Both the position numbers and the translations under genes were made by a program. From Hyphomicrobiales bacterium (GTDB lineage: Bacteria > Pseudomonadota > Alphaproteobacteria > Rhizobiales > JAJFHR01), in assembly GCA_021775475.1 (NCBI GenBank), contig JAJFHS010000050.1, positions 1-64,000 of the forward strand: a stretch of DNA of 64,000 nt. Direction: 5' to 3'. The notes beneath the pieces were generated by a model. The model worked only from the letters and a program-made list of their open reading frames with translations. It was not told where the DNA came from and made no database searches. Every line of letters begins with the position of its first letter. The first letter of the stretch is position 1. This document shows, piece by piece, positions 1 through 8,404 of the stretch.

Positions 1-17
1 ATTAAACCGCACAAACC

Positions 18-61
18 GGCCTGCTTCGCTTGAGCTACGCAAGGGCTCCACTCCGCAGGCC
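18..61. repeat. Inverted repeat in the leading non-coding stretch
   Basis: A 7-bp perfect inverted repeat (GGCCTGC at 18-24, GCAGGCC at 55-61) encloses a GC-rich loop. A second weak stem (CCCGG/CCGGG) lies near 118-137. Positions 1-196 hold no gene I can support. The repeat may belong to a gene off the left edge, as a terminator or a REP-like element, but no T-run follows it. Confidence 0.3.
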
Positions 62-196
62 TTGACGCCAACCAAAATAACGGAAATAAACATGAACGGA
101 TTCTACACCTGAATAGCCCGGATCAGGGGGCCGGGTCACATCGTCCGCAGACTCCGCCTTGGAGTTTGGTAGTTAGCTGATGAGGATGTCTGTCTC

Positions 197-814
197 ATGT
201 TGGATTTTGATACCATTTCCCAAGCCACGTTTATGGAAGAACCATTCAAGCATTTTGCCGTTACCAACACTTTGAGCCCGGCGGCATTGGCAGATGTTCG
301 CAAAGACTTTCCTGCTATCACCAATCCCGGAATTTTTCCCCTGTCGACACTCGATTGCCGGGGGCGTTTCCTGGATCTGGTCAACGATATACGGTCTTCC
401 ACTTTGCAAGCGATCATGGAAGAGAAATATGGCGTCGACCTTTCCGATAAACCGCTGATGATTACGGTACGGGGGCAGGCACAAAAGAAGGATGGGCGAA
501 TCCACACCGATTCGACGACCAAGTTCGTGACCTGCCTGCTCTACCTGAATGAACCCTGGGATGAGGGCGGCGGTCGATTGCGGTTGTTGCGACGAGGCGA
601 CGACATATCAGACTATTTTGCTGAAATCCCGCCCCACGGCGGGACTCTTGTCTCGTTCCTGCGCTCTGACAACTCGTGGCATGGCCATGAGCCCTACCAG
701 GGGCAGCGACGTTACATCATGTTTAACTGGATGACCTCCAAAGCGGCTCTGGAAGCCGATCTCCGTCGCCACAGATTTTCAGCGAAAATCAAAAAACTTA
801 ACCCATTTGCGTAG
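197..814 (+). CDS. 2OG-Fe(II) oxygenase family protein
   Basis: A 205-residue protein with the double-stranded beta-helix oxygenase signature. H103 and D105 form the HxD pair (RIHTDS), the distal His is H162 in SWHGH, and R171/R172 follow as the 2-oxoglutarate-binding arginine. It is expected to hydroxylate a small molecule or protein side chain using iron(II), O2 and 2-oxoglutarate; the substrate is unknown. No signal peptide is visible, so it is probably cytoplasmic. The next gene, starting 13 bp downstream, encodes a second oxygenase of the same superfamily, so the two are probably co-transcribed. A GAGG lies 11 bp before the ATG, a rather long spacing. The fold assignment is firm; the function is open. 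Confidence 0.85.
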   Translation: MLDFDTISQATFMEEPFKHFAVTNTLSPAALADVRKDFPAITNPGIFPLSTLDCRGRFLDLVNDIRSSTLQAIMEEKYGVDLSDKPLMITVRGQAQKKDGRIHTDSTTKFVTCLLYLNEPWDEGGGRLRLLRRGDDISDYFAEIPPHGGTLVSFLRSDNSWHGHEPYQGQRRYIMFNWMTSKAALEADLRRHRFSAKIKKLNPFA

Positions 815-827
815 GGAGTGAGAAAAA

Positions 828-1496
828 TTGTCAGCAAATATACCTTCTTCGTCTCAACAGGAGCCAGGCTCTGTTGAGGCAAGCTTTCTTGCGAGCCTTG
901 AAAAATCAGCCCATCAAACTTCGCCGTTCGATTTTTGGTTGCTTGAAGACGTTCTTCCCCAGGGGTTTGCCGCAGACATTGCGGGCCTGCCGTTTGATCC
1001 GCCATCCGACACAGTTTTCAATGGGCGGCGTGAAACCAACAACGCCACGCGCGTATATTTCAACCCTGAAAACCAGGCCCGGTTTGATGTTTGCGAACAA
1101 CTCGTCGCGGGTTTCAACTCCCCCAGGGTTATGGCAGCAATCGAACGGAAAACCGGAACCAACCTCAACGGCCGCAGATTGCGCATAGAGTATTGCCAGG
1201 ACTGCGAGGGTTTCTGGTTGGAACCGCACACCGATATAGCGGCGAAAAAATATACGATGCTGGTTTATCTTGCTGACAATCCTGCCCTGGCCGGTGCGGG
1301 AACGGATATTCACGAAGGGCCGCCGGAGTATACCTACGTGACCTCGGCTCCCTATGCGCGAAACAAGGGCGTAATTTTTATTCCGGGTGAAAACACCTGG
1401 CACGCGGTGGGCAAACGCGCGATGAAGGACGTCCGCAAATCAATCATCATCAACTATGTCGATAGCAGCTGGCGCGATACCTGGGAACTTGCATGA
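828..1496 (+). CDS. 2OG-Fe(II) oxygenase family protein (second of a pair)
   Basis: A 222-residue protein with a TTG start, chosen because AGGGAG sits about 9 bp upstream. The metal triad is H134/D136 (PHTDIA) and H192 (TWHAVG), with R203 as the likely 2-oxoglutarate-binding residue. It shares only the superfamily motifs with the upstream oxygenase, so it is not a recent duplicate. It also has a Cys pair (EYCQDCEGF, C123 and C126) just before the HxD motif. The substrate is unknown. The close spacing suggests that both oxygenases act on the same compound or in consecutive steps. Confidence 0.82.
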   Translation: MSANIPSSSQQEPGSVEASFLASLEKSAHQTSPFDFWLLEDVLPQGFAADIAGLPFDPPSDTVFNGRRETNNATRVYFNPENQARFDVCEQLVAGFNSPRVMAAIERKTGTNLNGRRLRIEYCQDCEGFWLEPHTDIAAKKYTMLVYLADNPALAGAGTDIHEGPPEYTYVTSAPYARNKGVIFIPGENTWHAVGKRAMKDVRKSIIINYVDSSWRDTWELA

Positions 1497-1546
1497 CCCT
1501 CAAACAATTATGATTTGTGTCATTACGTCTGATATGATTCACTGCA

Positions 1547-2278
1547 ATGATGACTAAAAAACACAAAACGCCGGTTGCCACTGATAAAGGTAGCGTTGAG
1601 ACTTCCAACTCTGAGGATATCGACAGGTTTCTGGCCCAGGTTAAATCGCGACCGGCATCATCCAGCAGCGCTCAACGCGGGCGTTTGGTGTTTGCCATGG
1701 ATGCGACCATGAGCCGCCAGCCTACGTGGGATGCTGCGTGCAATCTTCAGGGCCAGATGTTTGCTGAAACCGCCGCCATCGGCGGTCTTGATGTGCAGCT
1801 TGTTTTCTTTCGCGGGTTTGGCGAGTGCAAGGCCAGTCGCTGGGCCAGCGATCCTCGCACCCTGTCCAGTATTATGTCCAAGGTGGATTGTCGCGGCGGC
1901 CATACCCAAATCGGCCGCGTATTGAGCCATATTCGCAAAGCGCACAAAAAACAAACCGTAAATGCAGCGGTTTATGTGGGGGACGCCATGGAAGAGGATA
2001 TCGATCATCTGTGCGCAGCTGCCGGTGAGCTGGGATTGATCAACGTGCCTTTGTTCATGTTTCAAGAGGGCCACGATATGGTGGCTGAGCCGGCCTTCAG
2101 GGAAATTGCCAGATTATCCGGTGGTGCCTATTGCCGCTTTGATGCCTCATCTGCCCAGCAATTGCGCGATCTTTTGTCTGCCGTTGCGGTCTACGCAGCT
2201 GGTGGACGCAAAGCCTTGCAGAATTTCAGTGCCACCAGCGGCAACCAGGTCCGGGGTTTGCTCGGGCAAATGAAATAA
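1547..2278 (+). CDS. VWA-domain protein, partner of a J-domain protein
   Basis: A 243-residue protein without signal peptide or membrane segment. A Ser/Thr-rich N-terminal tail of about 45 residues precedes a von Willebrand factor A fold with a MIDAS motif, D52-A-T54-M-S56. Later segments (FFRGFGECKAS, GGHTQIGRVL, YVGDAMEED) match the rest of a VWA Rossmann domain. The gene ends 43 bp before a membrane-anchored J-domain gene. I know this pairing from other alphaproteobacteria but not its function. A metal-dependent adhesion or scaffolding role linked to chaperone recruitment is an inference. Confidence 0.8.
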   Translation: MMTKKHKTPVATDKGSVETSNSEDIDRFLAQVKSRPASSSSAQRGRLVFAMDATMSRQPTWDAACNLQGQMFAETAAIGGLDVQLVFFRGFGECKASRWASDPRTLSSIMSKVDCRGGHTQIGRVLSHIRKAHKKQTVNAAVYVGDAMEEDIDHLCAAAGELGLINVPLFMFQEGHDMVAEPAFREIARLSGGAYCRFDASSAQQLRDLLSAVAVYAAGGRKALQNFSATSGNQVRGLLGQMK

Positions 2279-2321
2279 TTTATAATCTGGACCTCGCCTC
2301 AACCGTTTGGTAGACGAGCAC

Positions 2322-3032
2322 ATGCAGTTTATTATCCTCGGAATTCTACTCTTTGTTCTGGTGTTGCTGGGTTTAAAAACCTTTGCGACAATGGACCACA
2401 GGCGACTGGCAAAGCTGGTCAAGCGCTTCGGTGGCATACTGACAATAGCCATTGGCGGCTTTATGACCATGCGCGGCATGGCGATTATCGGCTTTCCCGT
2501 TATGGCCGCTGGTCTGGGCATGTTGCGCGGTGGTTTTGGGCTTTCAGGCATGTGGGCCAACCGCACTAAAAAAGCTCAAGGCCAGCAATCACGCGTGCGC
2601 TCGAGCAGTCTCGAAATGGAGCTGGAGCATGATACCGGTACCATGGACGGAACAGTCTTGCGTGGCCAGTTCAAAGGCTCCAGACTGTCGCAAATGTCTC
2701 CCGGTGAGTTGCAAAACCTTCATGGAGAAATCCTGTCGCGCGGTGACAATCAGGCCGCAGCCCTGCTTGAAGCCTACCTCCAGCGCATGCACCCGGAATG
2801 GTTTGAGCAATCCGAAGGCGGCCAGTCGAACACCGCCACCGGACCCGGCGACAGCGCTATGAGTGCAGAACAGGCTTATGAAATACTCGGGCTTCAGCCC
2901 GGAGCCTCAAAGGCTGATATAAAATCCGCCCACAGAACATTGATGTTAAAACTTCATCCTGACCACGGCGGCTCAACTTACCTTGCCTCAAAAATCAATG
3001 AAGCCAAGGATTTTTTACTGGCAGGGCGTTGA
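2322..3032 (+). CDS. Membrane-anchored J-domain (DnaJ-like) protein
   Basis: Two hydrophobic N-terminal segments (the first 20 residues, and a longer glycine-rich one around residues 37-68) are followed by a polar linker and a C-terminal J domain. The J domain has the HPD tripeptide (KLHPDHGG) that stimulates DnaK ATPase activity. This C-terminal placement after a membrane anchor resembles Tim14/DjlC-type proteins rather than DnaJ: no Gly/Phe or zinc-finger region is present. I chose the ATG at 2322; an in-frame TTG at 2307 would add five residues. The gene follows the VWA gene and is convergent with a YCII gene 3 bp downstream. Confidence 0.82.
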   Translation: MQFIILGILLFVLVLLGLKTFATMDHRRLAKLVKRFGGILTIAIGGFMTMRGMAIIGFPVMAAGLGMLRGGFGLSGMWANRTKKAQGQQSRVRSSSLEMELEHDTGTMDGTVLRGQFKGSRLSQMSPGELQNLHGEILSRGDNQAAALLEAYLQRMHPEWFEQSEGGQSNTATGPGDSAMSAEQAYEILGLQPGASKADIKSAHRTLMLKLHPDHGGSTYLASKINEAKDFLLAGR

Positions 3033-3035
3033 GTT

Positions 3036-3323
3036 TCAGCTGAGCAGGAATTTTAGCCGATCATCAACCAGTGAGGGTGAGATTTCGAGAATTTCCGCTG
3101 TCACAATATCCTCAAACACAAAAGGATCGTCATTCACACGGTTTTGCAGGTCTGTGAGCGAGATATTGTGTGCCACAATGGCGCCGCCCAGCTTGGGTTG
3201 CAGGCTGCCCGCAAGCAAAAACACGCCATCATCAAACCCGCATTTGATCCATGCTTTGTGACTGTTCATAAACTGGCCAGCCTGGCCTTTGTTGTCAGAA
3301 AACTTTAGCGTTATAATAAACAT
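3036..3323 (-). CDS. YCII-domain (YciI-like) protein
   Basis: A 95-residue protein made of a single YCII ferredoxin-like domain. It begins MFIITLKF, has the family's central HKAWIKCGFDDG and FLLAGS segments, and a late DPFV segment. YciI-like proteins are small cytoplasmic dimers with a His-Asp pair at a putative active site; the biological reaction is mostly unknown. The gene starts 12 bp downstream of the stop of the D-Ala-D-Ala carboxypeptidase gene on the same strand, so the two probably share a transcript. Confidence 0.75.
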   Translation of the reverse strand: MFIITLKFSDNKGQAGQFMNSHKAWIKCGFDDGVFLLAGSLQPKLGGAIVAHNISLTDLQNRVNDDPFVFEDIVTAEILEISPSLVDDRLKFLLS

Positions 3324-3335
3324 CGGAAAATCTTA

Positions 3336-4664
3336 TTACTGACTAATCATTGCCTGTTTGCGTGGTTGGGGAGGGGCCATGGCATAACAACCGACGGCAT
3401 CATCCTGCAAACTCATACACACAGCTTCAGCGTCATCTTCGTCAAGTCCGGCAAACCGCACGCGATAAAGATCACGACCGTTTTTCTTTGCCTGCACAAT
3501 TTTTGACCTGGCATCCTTCAGCGGTTTGAAATTTTTGTTTAAAATGAAATCGAGCCGGTCCTTGGCCATGCGGCGTAGGGCAAAAGCGCCCACCTGTATT
3601 TGCCACAGGGAAGAAATATCCCTGCCATGACTGGTGTTTGGTACAAATTTAACAACGGATGTTTTTGTCGTATCCACGCTGTTTTCAGCAATTAGCTGGG
3701 TCAGTTTTTGCCGCTGGCGATTGTTGATTCTGGAGACAACTTTTCTCAAAGCCGCAGGTTTGATTCTGGTCTTGCGTTTGGCCACCTGAATTGAGCTGGC
3801 TTTCGCTTTCGGAAACGCCCGGGTCAGGATTGTGCGCATATGCTGGTCGCGCCATTTGCCGGTTTTGCCACCGAGAACCACCCCAATAAGATGTTTGCCA
3901 TTGCGCCTGACAGACGATGTCAGATTAAATCCGGAAGCACGTGTATAGCCGGTTTTAACACCGTCGGTTCCGGCAAAATTTCGCAACAATCGATTATGGG
4001 AGTAATATGTGCGCCCGGCATAGGAGAACGAGCGCACCCGGAAATACGGATAATACTGCGGAAAATCGGTCATCAGGCGTAGCGCCAGCGTTGACATGTC
4101 CCGTGCGGTGGTGCGCTGCTTGCGATTTGGCAGACCATTGGCGTTTTTGAATGTGGACCGTTTCATACCAATGGCACGTGCCGTGGTGGTCATACGCCGG
4201 GCAAAGCGACTGTGCGTCTTTGATATGCCTTCGGCCAGCACTACAGCAGCATCATTGGCTGATTTCGTCACCAGAGCTAAAATGAGTTTTTCAACCGTTA
4301 TGCGCTGGCCTGCTTTGAGACCAAGCTTGGAAGGTGCCTGCCCGGCAGCCTGTCTGGACACTCTGAAACGCGTGTTTTTGCGAATTCTACCCGCCTGCAA
4401 TTCCTGAAATGTGACATAAAGAGTCATCATTTTTGTTAGCGATGCAGGGTACCTGAGCGCATTGGCATTACGGGAAAACAAAACACGTCCGGTTTTCGCG
4501 TCCATGACAAAAGCCGCGTACTTGGGATTCTGTGCCATGACATCGGTGGAAAACGATCCGACACCAAGCAAACTCACTGCAATAAACAAAAAAACGAAAA
4601 CCGGCATTGCTGCGCCGCAACAAATCTTAATTGTTCGAGCGCCGTGACATATTAAATTATACAC
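3336..4664 (-). CDS. D-alanyl-D-alanine carboxypeptidase with SPOR domain
   Basis: A 442-residue penicillin-binding protein of the S11 family. A hydrophobic signal segment (about 18-40) precedes the transpeptidase-like domain with all three motifs: SxxK at S75-K78 (SLTKMM), SxN at S135-N137 (SANDAA) and KTG at 237-239. The last 90 or so residues form a SPOR domain (WQIQVGAF to VRFAGLDEDDAEAVCMSL), which in this family binds denuded glycan at division septa. It should trim the terminal D-Ala of pentapeptide stems in the periplasm. An internal ATG at 4607 would give a shorter signal peptide and is an alternative start. Confidence 0.92.
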   Translation of the reverse strand: MYNLICHGARTIKICCGAAMPVFVFLFIAVSLLGVGSFSTDVMAQNPKYAAFVMDAKTGRVLFSRNANALRYPASLTKMMTLYVTFQELQAGRIRKNTRFRVSRQAAGQAPSKLGLKAGQRITVEKLILALVTKSANDAAVVLAEGISKTHSRFARRMTTTARAIGMKRSTFKNANGLPNRKQRTTARDMSTLALRLMTDFPQYYPYFRVRSFSYAGRTYYSHNRLLRNFAGTDGVKTGYTRASGFNLTSSVRRNGKHLIGVVLGGKTGKWRDQHMRTILTRAFPKAKASSIQVAKRKTRIKPAALRKVVSRINNRQRQKLTQLIAENSVDTTKTSVVKFVPNTSHGRDISSLWQIQVGAFALRRMAKDRLDFILNKNFKPLKDARSKIVQAKKNGRDLYRVRFAGLDEDDAEAVCMSLQDDAVGCYAMAPPQPRKQAMISQ

Positions 4665-5044
4665 GCAACCCCCAAAATACTCGGATACTTCACAAATAAA
4701 ATCCCTTAAAACCAGCTTTCTGCAAATCCTGCAGACGGCTACTCAGGTCCAGGCTGCCAGTTTTCCTGTTTGAAACAGAGGAATTCAGGCGCAAACCCCA
4801 ATTATTTTGCCACGCGATACATATATAGCGTGATTCAATCTGATTTGAGAATACCTCACCACCCTTAGTAAACAGTTAATCCGCGTTAAGGAACAACCAC
4901 CATTTTGTGGTGATTGTTAGATTGAAAATAAAAATGGTGCACTGCACAAAAAGCCTTGACTTTTTGGCTGGAAGGCATATTTATAGTGCAACGCAACAAG
5001 GCAAGGGCCTTAGCGCAACGAAATTCAAATATAGGAGATGTGCA
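4665..5044. other. Intergenic region upstream of the phasin gene
   Basis: This 380-bp stretch lies between the divergent carboxypeptidase and phasin genes and holds no gene. It contains an almost perfect 10-bp inverted repeat (4893-4902 with 4908-4917, one mismatch, loop TTTTG), a TGC-rich palindromic stretch around 4936-4950 and a sigma70-like promoter (listed separately). An in-frame ATG of the phasin reading frame exists upstream of 5045, but the encoded extension is not phasin-like. Confidence 0.5.
4956..4983 (+). promoter_or_regulatory. Candidate sigma70-type promoter of the phasin gene
   Basis: A -35-like TTGACT (4956-4961) is followed after 16 bp by TATTTA (4978-4983). The TGC-rich palindrome GTGCACTGCAC lies directly upstream, and a further GTGCAACGCAAC lies just downstream. 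Phasin genes are commonly repressed by PhaR, which recognises TGC-rich repeats, so these could be PhaR sites. This is inference from motif appearance only. Confidence 0.4.
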
Positions 5045-5401
5045 ATGTTTAAAGGTTTTGAAGATTTTCAGGCAATGAGTAAAGAAGGTACCGAGGCTGT
5101 TAGTGCAAGTGTAGCAGTATGGGCCAAGGGTTTTCAGACTGTTGCAACTGAAGTAACAGAAAATGCAACCAAGGCATTTGAAGGCGGATCAGCCGCTGCA
5201 GAAAAAGCAATTGCTGCTAAATCTGTAGACAAGGCTTTCGAAATTCAGACCAAATTTGCTAAGGACAGCATTGAAGCTTATGTCAACGGCTTGAACCGTA
5301 TTGGCGAAATTTATGCTGAAACAGCTCGTCAGGCTTACAAGCCTCTTGAAGCTCAGGCAGGTAAAGTTGGTGCCAAAGTTAACGCTAAAGCAGCAGCTTA
5401 A
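5045..5401 (+). CDS. Phasin family protein
   Basis: A 118-residue, helical, alanine-rich protein of the phasin_2 type. It begins MFKGFEDFQAMSKEG and carries amphipathic heptad-like stretches (VWAKGFQTVATEV, KSVDKAFEIQTKFAKDSIEAY) and the final RQAYKPLEAQ segment. Phasins coat polyhydroxyalkanoate granules. The start at 5045 is set by GGAG seven bp upstream and by family length. The gene is monocistronic, with a strong terminator 31 bp after the stop. AT-rich, even codon use compared with neighbours suggests a highly expressed gene. Confidence 0.9.
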   Translation: MFKGFEDFQAMSKEGTEAVSASVAVWAKGFQTVATEVTENATKAFEGGSAAAEKAIAAKSVDKAFEIQTKFAKDSIEAYVNGLNRIGEIYAETARQAYKPLEAQAGKVGAKVNAKAAA

Positions 5402-5431
5402 CTTCTCCATACAGATTTTCTGTTAGAATTA

Positions 5432-5461
5432 GGCCCGGTGCATTTGCATCGGGCCTTTTTT
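5432..5461 (+). terminator. Rho-independent terminator of the phasin gene
   Basis: A 10-bp stem (5432-5441 with 5446-5455, one G-T pair, loop ATTT) is followed at once by TTTTTT. It lies 31 bp downstream of the phasin stop and separates it from clpS. Confidence 0.92.
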
Positions 5462-5520
5462 GTGCCTAAATGGCAATGTCTATTACAAGGAAACCGGCGC
5501 TCGTTTACCGGTAGGGTCAA

Positions 5521-5892
5521 ATGCTCAAATGGAGTGTATTGTTGGATAACAATTTGTTGAAGATGTCTAACGATAAGGATGATGATAACAACAATGATGG
5601 TGGCACCGGGGTCAGCACACAGCTGCGCTCGCGTACCAAAAAACCCAGTCTGTACAAGGTTTTGTTGTTGAATGATGATTTTACACCAATGGAGTTTGTC
5701 ATTGTGGTGCTGGAACGCTTCTTTAACAAGCGCCAGGAAGACGCCACAGACATTATGCTCCATGTTCATCAAAATGGCGTTGGCCTCTGTGGGGTCTTTA
5801 CATATGAGGTTGCGGAGACCAAAGTAACCCATGTGATGGATTTCGCCCGTCAGCATCAACATCCGTTACAATGTACAATGGAAAAGGAATAA
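5521..5892 (+). CDS. clpS: ATP-dependent Clp protease adaptor ClpS
   Basis: A 123-residue adaptor that delivers N-degron substrates to ClpAP. After a disordered acidic N-terminal tail, the core starts at [15 protein letters not shown], where the NDD and the following residues form the N-degron pocket. It continues with the [15 protein letters not shown] helix-loop and the [11 protein letters not shown] segment that contacts the ClpA N-domain. AGGG lies 5 bp before the ATG at 5521; an internal ATG at 5563 has a weaker site. clpA follows after 20 bp. Confidence 0.95.
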   Translation: MLKWSVLLDNNLLKMSNDKDDDNNNDGGTGVSTQLRSRTKKPSLYKVLLLNDDFTPMEFVIVVLERFFNKRQEDATDIMLHVHQNGVGLCGVFTYEVAETKVTHVMDFARQHQHPLQCTMEKE

Positions 5893-5912
5893 CACCCTTA
5901 GGGAGTAACACC

Positions 5913-8330
5913 GTGCCAACTTTCTCGCACCACCTTGAAGAAGCTCTGCATCGCGCTTTGGCCCTGGCCAATGAGCGATCCCATGAATATGCCACGCTGG
6001 AGCATTTATTGCTGGCGCTGGTGGATGATTCGGATGCAGCCTCGGTCATGCGCGCATGTAATGTTGACATGGACATATTACGCAAAAAGCTCAGCGGCTA
6101 TCTTGATACCGAACTGGTCAATCTGGTGATGGAAAGTGCTGATGATTCCAAACCAACCGCCGGTTTCCAGCGTGTTATTCAGCGCGCTGTAATTCACGTG
6201 CAGTCGTCCGGTCGCGAAGAAGTCACTGGCGCCAATGTGCTTGTTGCCATATTTGCCGAACGCGAAAGCCATGCCGCATACTTTTTGCAGGAACAGGAAA
6301 TGACCCGCTATGATGCGGTTAATTATATTTCCCACGGCATTGCCAAACGCCCGGAGCTTTCCAAAACCCGCCCGGTCAGCGGCGCCGACGAAGAGCCCGA
6401 AATCAACACCAAGCCGGAAGAAGGCAGTAAACCCGGCGCAGATGCCCTCGACAGCTATTGCATAAATCTCAACGAAAAAGCCAAATCCGGCAAAATTGAC
6501 CCGCTGATTGGCCGCCACAAGGAAGTTGACCGCACAATCCAGATCCTGTGTCGCCGGCAAAAAAACAATCCCCTGTTTGTCGGTGATCCCGGCGTTGGCA
6601 AAACCGCAATTGCTGAAGGTCTGGCGCGTAAAATCGTCAATGATGAGGTGCCGGACGTTCTTTTGGACTGTACGATTTTTGAACTCGACCTCGGTGCCTT
6701 GCTGGCGGGCACTCGATATCGTGGCGATTTTGAAGAGCGCCTCAAAGCCGTAGTCAAGGAAATCCGCGATTACCCCGGTGCCATCATGTTCATTGATGAA
6801 ATCCATACGGTGATTGGTGCCGGTGCTACCAGTGGCGGGGCGATGGATGCCTCCAATTTGCTCAAGCCAGCCCTGCAAAATGGCGAACTTCGCTGCATGG
6901 GCTCAACCACTTACAAAGAGTTTCGCCAGCACTTCGAAAAGGATCGCGCCCTGTCACGCCGGTTCCAGAAAGTCGATGTGATTGAGCCTTCGGTTCCTGA
7001 CACCATCAAGATACTCAAAGGCTTGAAGCCCTATTTTGAGGAGTTTCACGGTATTCGCTACACCAGCGAGGCGATCAAGACAGCCGTTGAACTGGCGGCA
7101 AAATACATGAGTGACCGCAAGCTCCCTGACAAAGCCATTGATGTGATTGATGAAAGTGGGGCATCACAAAAGCTGCTGCCGGAATCGAAGCGTAAGAAAA
7201 CCATTGGCGTTAAGGAAATCGAGGCAACCATCGCCACCATGGCGCGCATACCACCCAAAACCGTGTCGAAATCAGATGAGCATCTGCTGCGCGATCTCGA
7301 AACAGATTTGAAGCGCGTGGTCTACGGCCAGGATGCCGCCATCACATCGCTTACCGCTGCCATCAAGCTTGCCCGTGCAGGCTTGAGAGAGCCGGAAAAG
7401 CCGATCGGGTCTTACCTTTTCTCCGGCCCCACCGGCGTTGGCAAAACCGAAGTTGCGCGCCAGTTAGCGTCACTTCTCGGCGTTGAGCTTCTCCGCTTCG
7501 ATATGTCAGAATATATGGAGCGCCACACCGTCTCGCGGCTGATTGGCGCACCACCGGGATATGTCGGCTTTGATCAGGGCGGATTGCTCACTGATGGCAT
7601 TGACCAGCACCCCCATAGTGTTTTGTTACTTGATGAAATCGAAAAAGCTCACCCCGAGTTATTCAATATCCTGTTGCAGGTGATGGATCACGGCACGCTG
7701 ACCGATCATAACGGCAAGAAAATCGACTTCCGCAATGTCATATTGATTATGACCACAAATGCCGGTGCATCAGATATGGCCAAGGAAGCCATCGGCTTTG
7801 GCAGTACAAAGCGCGAAGGTGACGATGAAGAAGCCATTAATCGCATGTTCACGCCGGAATTCCGCAACCGTCTCGATGCCATTGTCAGCTTTGGCAATCT
7901 GCCGCCCGAAGTTGTGCGTCTGGTGGTGTCTAAATTTGTGCTTCAACTGGAGACCCAGTTGCAGGACCGCAATGTCATGATTGAAATGAGTGATGACGCC
8001 AGTAACTGGCTGGCAAAATTGGGCTATGACAAAAATTTTGGTGCCCGCCCTCTGGCCCGTGTCATTCAGGAGCATATCAAAAAACCGCTTGCCGAAGAAT
8101 TGTTGTTTGGTGCCCTCAAAGACGGCGGCACTGTGCGGGTGGATGTGGTCAAGGACGAAGATGGCAAAGACAAGCTCGGATTTGAGTACCTTACCCTCGA
8201 AGCTTCCAAGCCGACGCGCCCCAAAAAACCTAGAAAAAAACCAGCCGCTAAAACCAAAGCGTCTGCCAAAAAGGGGCGTGGGCGTAAAGGTGGCGGCACA
8301 GTACCAAGAGTACCTCTGAGCGTCGATTAA
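5913..8330 (+). CDS. clpA: ATP-dependent Clp protease ATP-binding subunit ClpA
   Basis: An 805-residue AAA+ unfoldase of the ClpAP protease. I place the start at the GTG at 5913 ([12 protein letters not shown]), which has AGGGAG nine bp upstream and matches the usual alphaproteobacterial MPTFS start. The N-domain is followed by AAA-1 (Walker A GDPGVGKT near residue 224, Walker B MFIDEIH near 292) and AAA-2 (GPTGVGKT near 505, Walker B LLLDEIEK near 571). The IGF loop (KEAIGFGS) that docks ClpP is present. The C-terminus has an unusual lysine/alanine/proline-rich tail of about 45 residues beyond the family core. Confidence 0.96.
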   Translation: MPTFSHHLEEALHRALALANERSHEYATLEHLLLALVDDSDAASVMRACNVDMDILRKKLSGYLDTELVNLVMESADDSKPTAGFQRVIQRAVIHVQSSGREEVTGANVLVAIFAERESHAAYFLQEQEMTRYDAVNYISHGIAKRPELSKTRPVSGADEEPEINTKPEEGSKPGADALDSYCINLNEKAKSGKIDPLIGRHKEVDRTIQILCRRQKNNPLFVGDPGVGKTAIAEGLARKIVNDEVPDVLLDCTIFELDLGALLAGTRYRGDFEERLKAVVKEIRDYPGAIMFIDEIHTVIGAGATSGGAMDASNLLKPALQNGELRCMGSTTYKEFRQHFEKDRALSRRFQKVDVIEPSVPDTIKILKGLKPYFEEFHGIRYTSEAIKTAVELAAKYMSDRKLPDKAIDVIDESGASQKLLPESKRKKTIGVKEIEATIATMARIPPKTVSKSDEHLLRDLETDLKRVVYGQDAAITSLTAAIKLARAGLREPEKPIGSYLFSGPTGVGKTEVARQLASLLGVELLRFDMSEYMERHTVSRLIGAPPGYVGFDQGGLLTDGIDQHPHSVLLLDEIEKAHPELFNILLQVMDHGTLTDHNGKKIDFRNVILIMTTNAGASDMAKEAIGFGSTKREGDDEEAINRMFTPEFRNRLDAIVSFGNLPPEVVRLVVSKFVLQLETQLQDRNVMIEMSDDASNWLAKLGYDKNFGARPLARVIQEHIKKPLAEELLFGALKDGGTVRVDVVKDEDGKDKLGFEYLTLEASKPTRPKKPRKKPAAKTKASAKKGRGRKGGGTVPRVPLSVD

Positions 8331-8343
8331 ATCAGGCCTCTTG

Positions 8344-8362
8344 CCCGCCATCCTCTGGCGGG
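8344..8362 (+). terminator. Stem-loop after clpA, without T-run
   Basis: A perfect 7-bp stem (CCCGCCA 8344-8350, TGGCGGG 8356-8362, loop TCCTC) begins 13 bp after the clpA stop. No poly-T follows, so it may protect the clpA 3' end or act as a Rho-linked pause site rather than a classical intrinsic terminator. Confidence 0.4.
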
Positions 8363-8404
8363 AGCGTAAAATTTCAAACCGCCTTTCAATCGGGGCATCA
8401 GTTC

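Noticed and set aside
5871-5912. ATG upstream of clpA as its start
   Set aside because: It lies inside clpS and lacks a ribosome site; the GTG at 5913 has AGGGAG and the family N-terminus.
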